From Polyangiaceae bacterium (GTDB lineage Bacteria; Myxococcota_A; Polyangia; Polyangiales; Polyangiaceae): DNA of 64,000 nucleotides. The position numbers were made by a program, and so were the translations under genes. Under the pieces are notes generated by a model that worked only from the letters and a program-made list of their open reading frames with translations, had not been told where the DNA came from and made no database searches. Where the stretch lies: contig JALHPN010000005.1 of assembly GCA_022842465.1 (NCBI GenBank), positions 49,749-113,748 on the forward strand, in the 5' to 3' direction. Shown in pieces: positions 16,482 to 24,680 of this stretch (positions are counted from its first letter, which is position 1; each line of letters opens with the position of its first letter).

Positions 16482-19142
16482 ATGCAGGACGTCACGAATC
16501 GCTCGAGGGTCGACGTCGCCGAAGTCGAGCGGGACGCGGAGGTGCTGCTCGCGATCTTCGCGGAGGTGCTCGCCGACGCCGGCCGGCCTCGCGCGGCGGC
16601 GGCGCTGCCGCTCGTCGCGCGTGAGCCAGTCGCGCTCGACGACGACGACGTGCTCGCCGCCACGATCGGCTTCCATCTCATCGGCATCGTCGAACAGCGG
16701 GCTGCGCACCGCTATCGGCACGTGAGCGAGGCGCGCGGCGAAATGGAGTCGGGCCTCTGGGCTTCGACTGTCCGCGACCAGAGCGCGGAGGCGCTGCGGT
16801 CGGCGCTCGCGTCGGCGCGCGTCGAGATCGTTCTCACGGCGCACCCGACCGAAGCGCGCCGGCGGACCGCGCTCGAGCAGTACCGCGAGCTCTACGCGCT
16901 TCTGCCCGTGGAGCGCCCTGTCTCGCAATTGCGCGCTGACGAGCGTAGCGAGATCGCGGTCGCGCTCGAGCGCTTGTTCCGCTTCGGGGAAGTCCGAATC
17001 CGCAAGCCGGACCTCGAAGACGAGCAACGCTACGTCATCGACGTCCTCACGGAGAACCTCCCGGCAGCGCTCGAAGCGAGCGCGTCGCGGCTGAGTCGTG
17101 CGTGCGGCCGCGAGGGGCTCGACCTCAGCGCCGTCGAGCCGCGCGTGACCTTCGCAACCTGGGTGGGAGGCGACCGCGACGGTCACCCGCTCGTGACCGG
17201 CGACGTCACGCGGGAGGCGCTCGCGCGATACCGCCGAGCCGCGCTCGCCCTCCACCGTAGCGCCGTCGAGCGCCTCGTCGTTCGGATGGGGCTCTCGGGC
17301 CTCCGCGAGCCACCACCGCCCGAGTTGGAGCGCGCGACCTCCGCGGCGAGCGGGGTGCTCGGCGAGGCCGCAGACGACGCCCTCGCGCGGAGGGAGGAGG
17401 AGCCGTTCCGGGCGTTCGCGCGGCTCGTCCTCGCGCGGCTCCCGCCCGACGAGGGGACCCGCCCTGGAGCCTACGCGACGTCGGCCGAGCTCGAGCACGA
17501 CCTCGGACTCCTGGCCCGCGCGCTCGACGCCGTACGCGCGCACCGCATCGCGCGTCACGACGTGCTCCCGCTGCAGCGCGCGGCGCGTGCGTTCGGGTTC
17601 CACCTCGTGAGGCTCGACATCCGCCAGAACAGCCGCGTCCACGAGCTCGCCGCCGACGAGCTTCGCGCTTCGCTCCCGACGCCGTTGGGTCCGTACTCGA
17701 GTCTCGACGAGCCCGCGCGCCTCGCTTGGATCGAGGCGGAGCTCGCGGAGACGCACGGTCTCGTGGCACGAGGCGCGCGTCCCGGCGAGCATGCGTCACG
17801 CGTGCTCGACGCGCTCGCGGCGTGCCGCGAGCACCTCGACGAGCGCGGCGGCGCCGGGCTCGGCGCGCTCATCGTGAGCATGACGCGGTCGGTCTCCGAC
17901 CTGCTCGTCGTTCACCTCCTCGCGCGCGAGGGAGGGATCTTCCTGCGGGACGACGGTGGCCCAGCCGCGTGTCCGCTCGAGGTGGTGCCGCTCTTCGAGA
18001 CGATCGAGGATCTCGAGCGCGCTCCTTCGATCCTCGCCGGCTACCTCCGTCACGCCGCGGTCCGCCGGAGCGCGGAGCTCCGCGCCTCCGGCGCGAAGCC
18101 GACGCAGCAGGTGATGGTCGGGTACAGCGACAGCAACAAGGATGGAGGCATTTGCGCGAGCCTCGCGGCCGTGAACGAGGCGCAGCGCGCGATGCTGGAG
18201 ACCGCCGCGGCTTGCGGCGTGGCGCTCTCCTTCTTCCACGGCCGGGGCGGTTCGCTCAGCCGCGGCGCCGGCCCGAGTCACCGTTTCCTCTCGGCGATGC
18301 CGACGGGAGCGCTCGCGGGTGGCCTGCGTCTCACCGAGCAAGGCGAGACGATCCTCCAGAAGTACGGGAACGTCGACCAGGCGGCGTACAACATCGAGCT
18401 CCTGACCGCGGGGACCGTGCGGCGCATCCTGCTCGATGAGCGCCCACACGCCGTCGACGCGCACGTGCGGTCGACGCTCGACGTGATGGCCTCCGCGTCG
18501 CGAGACAAGTACCGGTCGCTCGTCGACCGGCCAGGGTTCTTGCCGTTCTTCCGCGCGGCGACCCCGATCGACGTGATCGAGACGAGCGGCATCGGCTCGC
18601 GGCCCTCGCGGCGAACGGGCCAGGCGTCGCTCGCCGACCTTCGAGCGATCCCCTGGGTCTTTGCGTGGGGGCAGTCGCGCTTCGGTATCACCGGTTGGTA
18701 CGGCTTCGGTACGGGCTTTTTCGCGTTGTCCCCAGCCGATCAAGAGGCCTTCGCCGCGCGTGCGCTCGAGTGGCCGGTCGCGCGCTACCTCGTGTCGAAC
18801 GTCGGCATCGGCGTCCTCGCGTCCGACATGGTGATGGCGCGGGCGTACGCCGAGCTCGCGCACGACGTGCCCGAGGCGACCGCGATCCTGAACGACATCG
18901 AGGTCGAGCTCGCGCACACCCGCACGGCGCTCGAGCGCATCTACGGTAAGCCGCTCGAGCGCGCGCGTGACCGGATCAGCTCGCTGCTCGCGCTCCGCGC
19001 CGGTGGCCTCGTCCCCCTTCATCGCCGCCAGATCGAGCTCCTTGCTCGATGGCGCGCGTCGTCGCGGTCGGACGAGACACTCCGCCTCTCGCTCCTGGCG
19101 ACGGTCAATGCGATCGCGGCCGGGCTCCGCACGACGGGATGA
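16482..19142 (+). CDS. ppc: Phosphoenolpyruvate carboxylase
   Basis: The enzyme adds bicarbonate to PEP to make oxaloacetate, feeding the TCA cycle. The ATG at 16482 has a GGGAGGG upstream and gives 886 residues. Catalytic motifs: VLTAHPTEA (His121), WVGGDRDGHP, VMVGYSDSNKDGGI, FFHGRGGSLSRGAGPSH, TEQGETI and AIPWVFAWGQSR. The C-terminus reads NAIAAGLRTTG, so the almost universal final Q-N-T-G is changed to R-T-T-G, and GGDRDGNP is GGDRDGHP; the enzyme is a divergent branch. Its stop overlaps the sdhC start by ATGA. Coupling to sdhCAB suggests a role in making or balancing C4 acids. Confidence 0.95.
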   Translation: MQDVTNRSRVDVAEVERDAEVLLAIFAEVLADAGRPRAAAALPLVAREPVALDDDDVLAATIGFHLIGIVEQRAAHRYRHVSEARGEMESGLWASTVRDQSAEALRSALASARVEIVLTAHPTEARRRTALEQYRELYALLPVERPVSQLRADERSEIAVALERLFRFGEVRIRKPDLEDEQRYVIDVLTENLPAALEASASRLSRACGREGLDLSAVEPRVTFATWVGGDRDGHPLVTGDVTREALARYRRAALALHRSAVERLVVRMGLSGLREPPPPELERATSAASGVLGEAADDALARREEEPFRAFARLVLARLPPDEGTRPGAYATSAELEHDLGLLARALDAVRAHRIARHDVLPLQRAARAFGFHLVRLDIRQNSRVHELAADELRASLPTPLGPYSSLDEPARLAWIEAELAETHGLVARGARPGEHASRVLDALAACREHLDERGGAGLGALIVSMTRSVSDLLVVHLLAREGGIFLRDDGGPAACPLEVVPLFETIEDLERAPSILAGYLRHAAVRRSAELRASGAKPTQQVMVGYSDSNKDGGICASLAAVNEAQRAMLETAAACGVALSFFHGRGGSLSRGAGPSHRFLSAMPTGALAGGLRLTEQGETILQKYGNVDQAAYNIELLTAGTVRRILLDERPHAVDAHVRSTLDVMASASRDKYRSLVDRPGFLPFFRAATPIDVIETSGIGSRPSRRTGQASLADLRAIPWVFAWGQSRFGITGWYGFGTGFFALSPADQEAFAARALEWPVARYLVSNVGIGVLASDMVMARAYAELAHDVPEATAILNDIEVELAHTRTALERIYGKPLERARDRISSLLALRAGGLVPLHRRQIELLARWRASSRSDETLRLSLLATVNAIAAGLRTTG

Positions 19143-19870
19143 GCGCCGTGGTGCTCGGCGGTGTTCGCAGGGGGCGGGTGCGCCCGCGGCCCAGGGTGCC
19201 CAGCTGGGCTCTGAAGGTGGTCATGGCCGTCACCGGCTGCGTCTTCGCCCTCTACGTCGTGGTCCACATGATCGGCAATCTCAAGATTTTCACGGGGGCC
19301 GAGCACTTCAACGCGTACGCGCACGGACTGCGCGTGGTCATGGAGCCGTTCCTGCCCTACGAGGGCTTGCTGTGGATCGTGCGCGGGGTGCTGGTCGTCT
19401 CTCTCCTGGCGCACGTGGGCGCCGCCCCGGTGCTCTGGGCGCGCGCGCGCGCGTCCCGCGGACCGCACGCGCGAACGGCCATGGGGCTCCGGTCCTTCAC
19501 CGCGCGCACCATGCCCGTGACGGGCGTCGTGCTGCTGGGCTTCATCGTCTTCCACGTCCTCGACCTGACCGTGGGCACCGGCGGCGTGGCGCCGGAGACG
19601 TTCCGCCGCGCGACGACCGAGCAAGCCTTCGCGTACGAGAACCTCATCGCCAGCTTCGCGCGGCCCGCCGTCGCCGCGTTCTACATGCTCACGATGCTCG
19701 CGCTGTTCTTGCACTTGGCACACGGGCTATGGACGGTGGTCAGCGACCTCGGCGTCACGGGGCGACGGCTACGCGCGGTCGGGTATGGCCTCGCGGGGGG
19801 AGTGGCCCTTTCGGTGATGCTCGGCAACATCCTCATCCTCATCGCCGTGCTGACCGGGGTGTTGTCATGA
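19139..19870 (+). CDS. sdhC: Succinate dehydrogenase / fumarate reductase cytochrome b subunit
   Basis: The 243-residue membrane anchor has about five hydrophobic helices (ALKVVMAVTGCVFALYVVVHM, GVLVVSLLAHVGAAPVLWA, VTGVVLLGFIVFHVLDLTV, FYMLTMLALFLHLAHGLW, LGNILILIAVLTGVL). His residues in VVHMIGN, LLAHVG, FHVLD and LHLAHG are candidates for heme b ligation. The start at 19139 overlaps the ppc stop. The single five-helix anchor with no separate sdhD is the b-type anchor used in Bacillus and actinobacterial enzymes. It anchors the SdhAB unit and passes electrons to or from the quinone pool. An Arg-rich N-terminus precedes the first helix. Confidence 0.92.
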   Translation: MSAVVLGGVRRGRVRPRPRVPSWALKVVMAVTGCVFALYVVVHMIGNLKIFTGAEHFNAYAHGLRVVMEPFLPYEGLLWIVRGVLVVSLLAHVGAAPVLWARARASRGPHARTAMGLRSFTARTMPVTGVVLLGFIVFHVLDLTVGTGGVAPETFRRATTEQAFAYENLIASFARPAVAAFYMLTMLALFLHLAHGLWTVVSDLGVTGRRLRAVGYGLAGGVALSVMLGNILILIAVLTGVLS

Positions 19871-21831
19871 GAACGCCGTGGACCGCGCCCCCGTGCACGG
19901 TAGACCGGACGCGTGTCGGCGGTGTCCTTGCCCCAGGGGTTCCGGAGGGGCCTCTGGCGACGGCCTGGAGGCGACGCAAGCTCGGCTACCGGCTCGTCAA
20001 CCCGGCCAACCGCCGTCGGCTCAAGGTCATCGTGGTCGGCACCGGCCTTGCGGGCTCGGGGGTGGGTGCCGCGCTGGGCGAGCTCGGCTACGAAGTCGAG
20101 GCCTTCACCTACCACGACTCCCCGCGCCGGGCGCACTCCGTGGCTGCGCAAGGCGGGATCAACGCGGCCCGCGAGGGCTCGGTCGACAACGACTCGCTCC
20201 AGCGTTTCGTCAAGGACACCGTGAAGGGCGGCGACTTCCGAGGGCGAGAGGCCGATGCGTTTCGTCTCGGCGAGGAGTCGATGCGTGTCATCGATCACCT
20301 GAACGCCATCGGCGCTCCCTTCGCCCGCGAATACGGCGGCACGCTAGCCACCCGGTCCTTCGGAGGGGTCCAGGTCTCCCGCACCTACTACGCGCGCGGC
20401 CAGACCGGTCAGCAGCTGCAGGTCGCGTCGGCCCAGGCGCTCCTTCGTCAGGTCGACGCGGGTACCGTCACCTTGCGGACTCGCCACGAGATGCTCGACT
20501 TGATCGTGGACGGCGGCCGGGTGGCCGGCGTCGTCATGCGCAACCTCGTCTCCGGGGAGATCAGCGCGCACACCGCCCACGCCGTCGTGCTGGCCACCGG
20601 CGGCTACGGCAACATCTTCTACTTCTCCACGCTCGCGAAGAACTCCAACGCGTCGGCGGTGTGGCGTGCCGTGCAGCGCGGAGCACACCTCGCCTCGCCG
20701 TCCTTCATCCAGTTCCACCCCACGGCGCTGCCGGTGAGCTCGGCGTGGCAGTCGAAGACCATCTTGATGAGCGAGTCGCTGCGCAACGACGGGCGCATCT
20801 GGGTCCCAGCCGCGCCGAACGACGAGCGGGCGGCGAGCTGCATCCCCGACGACGAACGCGACTATTTCCTGGAGCGGAAGTATCCCGCCTTCGGCAACCT
20901 GACCCCGCGCGACGTCGCTTCCCGCAGCGCGATGGAGCAGATTCGCTCCGGTCACGGCGTCGGCCCGCTTCGAAACGGTGTCTACCTCGACTTCCGTGAC
21001 GCCATCGCTCGGCTGGGGCGCGACGTCATCGACGAGCGCTACGGCAATCTCTTCCGCATGTACCAGCACGCGACGTCGGAGGACCCGTATGCAGTGCCGA
21101 TGCGCATCGCGCCCGGTGCTCACTTCACGATGGGCGGCCTGTGGAGCGACTACGACATGATGACGTCGCTCCCTGGGTTGTTCGTCGGCGGAGAGTGCGG
21201 CTGGGGTTACCACGGCGCCAACCGGCTCGGCGCCAATTCGCTCCTGTCGGCCTGCGTGGATGGCTGGTTCACGCTGCCCTACTCGGTGCCGCACTACCTC
21301 GCGCCGCTGCTCGGCAAAGCCCCGCCCGACCGAGACTCACCGCCGGTCCGCGAAGCCGTCGCCCGGGCCCGCGCTCGGGTGAACAGCTTGCTCTCCGTCG
21401 ACGGTAGCCACGGACCTGACCATTTCCATCGCATCCTGGGCGGCATCCTCTACGAGGGGTGCGGGGTCACCCGCGACGCGGGGTCGTTGACGACGTCGAT
21501 CGCGCGCGTCCGCGAGCTCCGGGACCGGTTCTGGAGAGAGCTGCGCGTCGTCGGCGCGGGGGAGCGGCTCAACCAGGAGCTGGAGCGGGCCGGCCGCGTC
21601 GCCGACTACCTCGAGCTCGCGGAGCTCATGTGCATCGACGCCTTGGATCGCTCGGAGTCGTGCGGGGCCCACTTCCGGGTCGAGCACCAGATCGACGGTG
21701 AGGCCGCCCGTGACGACGAGCACTGGGCGTTCGTGTCCGCGTGGCAGCTCGGCGGTGACGCGGACTTCGTGCGGCACCACGAACCGCTCGCCTTCGAGGC
21801 GGTCCCGCTGCAGACCCGAGGGTACGCATGA
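19867..21831 (+). CDS. sdhA: Succinate dehydrogenase / fumarate reductase flavoprotein subunit
   Basis: The protein has 654 residues and interconverts succinate and fumarate. The FAD motif VIVVGTGLAGSGVGA is near residues 55-69. His90 in RRAHSVAAQGGINA is the likely site of covalent FAD attachment. Substrate-site segments FIQFHPTALP, MSESLRNDGR and ARPGAHFTMGG-like APGAHFTMGGLWSDY are present, as is ECGWGYHGANRLGANSLLS. It overlaps sdhC by 4 bases in front and sdhB by 4 behind. A 45-residue N-terminal extension precedes the Rossmann fold, as in actinobacterial forms. The direction of the reaction in vivo cannot be told from sequence. Confidence 0.95.
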   Translation: MRTPWTAPPCTVDRTRVGGVLAPGVPEGPLATAWRRRKLGYRLVNPANRRRLKVIVVGTGLAGSGVGAALGELGYEVEAFTYHDSPRRAHSVAAQGGINAAREGSVDNDSLQRFVKDTVKGGDFRGREADAFRLGEESMRVIDHLNAIGAPFAREYGGTLATRSFGGVQVSRTYYARGQTGQQLQVASAQALLRQVDAGTVTLRTRHEMLDLIVDGGRVAGVVMRNLVSGEISAHTAHAVVLATGGYGNIFYFSTLAKNSNASAVWRAVQRGAHLASPSFIQFHPTALPVSSAWQSKTILMSESLRNDGRIWVPAAPNDERAASCIPDDERDYFLERKYPAFGNLTPRDVASRSAMEQIRSGHGVGPLRNGVYLDFRDAIARLGRDVIDERYGNLFRMYQHATSEDPYAVPMRIAPGAHFTMGGLWSDYDMMTSLPGLFVGGECGWGYHGANRLGANSLLSACVDGWFTLPYSVPHYLAPLLGKAPPDRDSPPVREAVARARARVNSLLSVDGSHGPDHFHRILGGILYEGCGVTRDAGSLTTSIARVRELRDRFWRELRVVGAGERLNQELERAGRVADYLELAELMCIDALDRSESCGAHFRVEHQIDGEAARDDEHWAFVSAWQLGGDADFVRHHEPLAFEAVPLQTRGYA

Positions 21832-22577
21832 GGCTCGTCCTCGAGGTCTGGCGCCAGGACGACCCGCGGGACCAGGGCCGCTACGAGATCCACGAGGTCG
21901 ACGATGCGACCCCCGAGATGTCGATCGTCGAGCTTCTCGACCGCCTCAACGATCAGCTCGTCGAGGAGGGCCGTGAGCCCGTGGCCTTCGAGTCGGACTG
22001 CCGCGAGGGGATCTGTGGCTCCTGCGGGGTCACGGTGGACGGCATCCCTCACGGACCGCAGCCGAACACGGCGTCTTGCCACCAGCGGCTCGCGGGCTAC
22101 CAGGATGGACGGCGCATCCGCCTCGAGCCGCTGCGCTCGGCCGCCTTTCCGGTGATCCGGGACCTGATCGTGGACCGCTCCGCGCTCGATCAGATCATCA
22201 CCGCCGGAGGCCACGTGGCGATCCCGGCCGGTGGCGCCCCCGGTGCCGACTCGCTGCTCGTATCGCACGAGCAGGCCGAGCGGGCTCTGGACATGGCCGC
22301 CTGCATCGGATGCGGAGCCTGCGTCGCCGCGTGCCCGAACGGCGCGGCACACCTCTTCGTCGGCTCCAAGCTCGCGCACCTGTCCTTGCTGCCCACGGGC
22401 AAGCAGGAACGGGGCAAGCGCGCGCGCGCGATGCTCGCCGAGATGGAGCAGGACTTCGGTCCCTGCTCTCTCTATGGGGAATGCGCCCGAGTGTGCCCGG
22501 CCAAGATTCCGCTGACGGCGATCGCCGTCGTCGACAAGGAGGCGCTGCGCAGCTTCCTGCGGCAGGGGGACGACTGA
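21828..22577 (+). CDS. sdhB: Succinate dehydrogenase / fumarate reductase iron-sulfur subunit
   Basis: This 249-residue subunit carries electrons between the flavin and the membrane anchor. The [2Fe-2S] site is Cys58, Cys63, Cys66 and Cys84 (SDCREGICGSCG, then C84). The two other clusters use C-I-G-C-G-A-C-V-A-A-C-P at 159-170 and Cys213, Cys219 and Cys223 (GPCSLYGECARVCP). The fourth ligands fit a [4Fe-4S] and a [3Fe-4S] cluster. The ATG overlaps the sdhA stop. It closes the ppc-sdhCAB operon; 182 bases separate it from the convergent lipoprotein gene. No obvious hairpin terminator was found there. Confidence 0.95.
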   Translation: MRLVLEVWRQDDPRDQGRYEIHEVDDATPEMSIVELLDRLNDQLVEEGREPVAFESDCREGICGSCGVTVDGIPHGPQPNTASCHQRLAGYQDGRRIRLEPLRSAAFPVIRDLIVDRSALDQIITAGGHVAIPAGGAPGADSLLVSHEQAERALDMAACIGCGACVAACPNGAAHLFVGSKLAHLSLLPTGKQERGKRARAMLAEMEQDFGPCSLYGECARVCPAKIPLTAIAVVDKEALRSFLRQGDD

Positions 22578-22759
22578 GCGAGGAGGGCGCGCTACGCCAG
22601 TCTCGCGGCCGCAATTCGCTCCACCATCGAGACGATCGCGTCATCCGCGTCGAGAACGGGGCGCGACCTCGCAGAACGTGTCAGCGCCGTCCCTCGCGCC
22701 TATCGCCATGAACGACACCGAAGCGCGACCGCTCGGCGTTTCCGGAGCCCACAGTCCGC

Positions 22760-23314
22760 TCAGCGAGCGGCCGTCGGCGCAGCCAGCCTCAGGCTTCGGG
22801 ATTGGTTCACGGCGTCGAGGACGAGGTCGGCTCCGAGGAGCGCGAAGTCGTCAGGCGCCAGGTCGCAGCGAAGCACGATGTCCGTCCCGGTGGACGCGGC
22901 CACCTTCTTCTCCTCGAGCCTGAAGACGTACCGAGCGAAGCGCCTCGCACCCCCGAACAGGGACGCGTCCAGCATCACCTTTCCGGTCACGTCCCGGACC
23001 GCGTAGACGTCGTCGGCGGGGAGGACGGGCCGCTTCTGGTAGACCGTCGTCCGAGCGACGGAGACCACGCACGACCCCTCTCGGCCTCCCACGTCGAACT
23101 CACTCACCGTCTCGCCCAGCGTCACGGGGATCGTGAACGTCAGCTCGGCCCCCTGGAGCCGTGTCTGGATCTCCGCTGCGGAGCGCTGCACGCGGCCGTG
23201 GCGGTCCTCGGCGGCAGCGCCGGAGACCTCCCCGGCACCGTCGTCCGCTTCGGCCACACACCCACACATGGAGCTGGCGAGCGCGAGGACGACGAGGAGC
23301 GGCGTGCGGGCCAT
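22760..23314 (-). CDS. Predicted lipoprotein of unknown function
   Basis: A 184-residue protein whose start at 23314 gives a clear lipoprotein signal: MARTPLLVVLALASSMCGC, with lipidation at Cys17 or Cys19. After an acidic linker (EADDGAGE) comes one beta-rich domain of about 140 residues with TFTIPVTLGETVSEFDVGG and a C-terminal DLAPDDFALLGADLVLDAVNQSRS. No family was recognised. It converges on sdhB. The short G+C-rich stretch upstream (23315-23600) has no other gene. Confidence 0.7.
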   Translation of the reverse strand: MARTPLLVVLALASSMCGCVAEADDGAGEVSGAAAEDRHGRVQRSAAEIQTRLQGAELTFTIPVTLGETVSEFDVGGREGSCVVSVARTTVYQKRPVLPADDVYAVRDVTGKVMLDASLFGGARRFARYVFRLEEKKVAASTGTDIVLRCDLAPDDFALLGADLVLDAVNQSRSLRLAAPTAAR

Positions 23315-23607
23315 GCGGCAGGGGGAGCACGGACGGTGCCATCGAGTCATGCGCGAGAATCGCCCGGCAACGAGGTGCGTGCGCGGGGACAGGCCAACCC
23401 CCACCCCAGTTGGTGTTCACCACTCGGGATCCATCGGGCGCAGGTCTTGACGCCGACCTCGAACGTACGCGAGGTGTCGCGGAACCCGGCGCTGCCTTCG
23501 GGATGATGCCCCGGCCCGCGCCTCGCGTCGATCAGGGGGCGCTCCCGGGGAGCTTCGGCACGATGCGAGGCTGGAGCTTCGCTCGGTCGCAAAGGGGGAT
23601 CCCGCGC

Positions 23608-23641
23608 CCCGGGCCGGAAAGGGAGTCCTTCTCGGCCCGGG
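23608..23641. terminator. 9-bp GC-rich hairpin
   Basis: CCCGGGCCG at 23608-23616 pairs perfectly with CGGCCCGGG at 23633-23641 across a 16-base loop. It lies in the gene-poor stretch downstream of the 84-residue gene (minus strand) and next to a second hairpin at 23660. No T-tract follows on either strand, so it may be a transcript-end stabiliser rather than a true intrinsic terminator. Confidence 0.4.
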
Positions 23642-23659
23642 ACCCTGGCGTGAACGAGA

Positions 23660-23682
23660 GGGCCCTTTCGTGAAGAGGGCCC
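23660..23682 (-). terminator. 7-bp hairpin just after the 84-residue gene
   Basis: GGGCCCT at 23660-23666 and AGGGCCC at 23676-23682 form a perfect stem with a 9-base loop, 12 bases past the stop of the minus-strand gene at 23695. Position and stem fit a terminator for that gene; the T-run that follows on the minus strand is weak. Confidence 0.45.
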
Positions 23683-23694
23683 CCTTACCTCACG

Positions 23695-23949
23695 TCAGGC
23701 TGCGATTCGTGAGCGAAGCTGGACGCGCATCAGGTCGAAGCTGGGCGCGGACAGGCCTCGTGCACGGCGCAGGAGGAAGAGGGCATGATGCACCTCCGCG
23801 TCGTCAGGCTCTTCGTGGTCACCGTCGAGGGCGTTTCGATGCCTGGCGAGCTCGTAAGCCGCCATGATCTCGTCGCCGTTCGCGGCATCCAGATAGGTGA
23901 GAGCTTCCTCGAGCGACACGTTCTCGAGGGACGCGATGTTCGTGGTCAT
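23695..23949 (-). CDS. Small acidic protein of unknown function
   Basis: This encodes 84 residues. The ATG at 23949 has a good ribosome site (AAGAGGT, 6 bases upstream). The sequence is two helical parts: SLEEALTYLDAANGDEIMAAYELARHRN, then an acidic turn DGDHEEPDDAEVHH, then a basic end FDLMRVQLRSRIAA. There is no signal peptide or Cys. The shape suits a small regulator or an immunity/antitoxin-like protein, but no family was recognised. Its local context is distinctive: a perfect palindrome sits just upstream and two hairpins sit downstream, so it reads as a self-contained transcription unit in a gene-poor stretch. Confidence 0.6.
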   Translation of the reverse strand: MTTNIASLENVSLEEALTYLDAANGDEIMAAYELARHRNALDGDHEEPDDAEVHHALFLLRRARGLSAPSFDLMRVQLRSRIAA

Positions 23950-23962
23950 CCGTTTACCTCTT

Positions 23963-23979
23963 GGCTGCAGAGTGCAGCC
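23963..23979. promoter_or_regulatory. Perfect inverted repeat upstream of the 84-residue gene
   Basis: GGCTGCA-GAG-TGCAGCC is a 7-bp perfect inverted repeat with a 3-base centre. It ends 14 bases before the ATG at 23949 and directly precedes the ribosome site. It could be an operator for a dimeric regulator or a 5' leader hairpin; the sequence does not decide. Confidence 0.45.
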
Positions 23980-24680
23980 GTTCTCGGTTCATCGTCGGTA
24001 GCCCCCCCGGGGCGTCCGACGGTGGTTGTGGGCAGCGCGCGAGAGCTCGCTCGCTGCACGGGTTCGTATGCGCGTTCGTGCGTCCGCACGAGCACGCTTC
24101 GCGGGCGCCGTGCACCAGGATTGGCGCGTGGAGCCCAGTCGCGGCGCTCTTCGCGGAGCGCCTGCTCGAAGTCCGAGAGCTGCCCGTCGCGGAGGCGCTC
24201 TCGAACATGATCGTCGAATGTCGCGCCCCAGCCCTCGCCGTGCGCGTGAAGGGTTCCCCGCGGGTCCCGCCGCCGAGGGCCTCCGTCCGTACGACTGCCG
24301 CCCGCGCTCCGGTATTCCTCCCCGAGCCCCACGAAGTTCGTGAGTTCGAGGCTCCTTGGGTCGCCCCACAAGAGTGTCCCGGGTCGCGTGCCGTACGTCT
24401 TCGGCATTCCCCTCCCACAGGCGCGTCGAGACGGAGTGCCCCGCCGCGCTTTATGTAAGCTACAGCCGTCCTTCATGGTGGACCACTTTTCTTGCGAAGT
24501 TTTGGCGGACCATGTAGGCGGCGGCAACGTCACGGGGCTCGCGAGAGGGGAGTGCAACCCAGGTGCCGCTCGCGACATCGCGTGGCTGCGCCGCGGCGCC
24601 CGCGGGAAATGCCCCCTTCGCGCGCCGCGGGCACGGGTCGCGCTCGCGCCACTGTGGCGCGCTGCGCTCGATCGGGACGC
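23980..24680. other. About 700 bases without a convincing gene
   Basis: Open frames exist on both strands but none has a recognisable domain, a ribosome site and consistent codon use together. Fragments on the minus strand in different frames read like broken protein (for example LELTNFVGLGEEYRS and DGQLSDFEQALREE at about 24155-24345), which would fit a decayed gene. The right part includes an A+T-richer patch at 24450-24515 with TGGTCC-type repeats, unlike its surroundings. I see no RNA gene here. Confidence 0.45.
24474..24514. repeat. TGGTCC repeats in an A+T-rich patch, possible insertion-sequence remnant
   Basis: CATGGT at 24474-24479 and ACCATG at 24509-24514 are inverted copies, and the minus strand contains two near-identical direct copies, TGGTCCGCCA and TGGTCCACCA, about 27 bases apart. 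The patch (TTTTC, TTTTGG) is far lower in G+C than its surroundings. Multiple TGGTCC-type boxes occur in the ends of some insertion sequences (IS21-type), but no transposase is nearby, so this is at most a scar. Confidence 0.25.

Noticed and set aside
23608..23682. CRISPR or tandem repeat array
   Set aside because: The two inverted repeats are unrelated in sequence and occur once each.
23961..24458. Plus-strand frame of 165 codons in the gene-poor stretch
   Set aside because: It has no ribosome site, no domain and a random-looking composition; fragments on the other strand look more protein-like.
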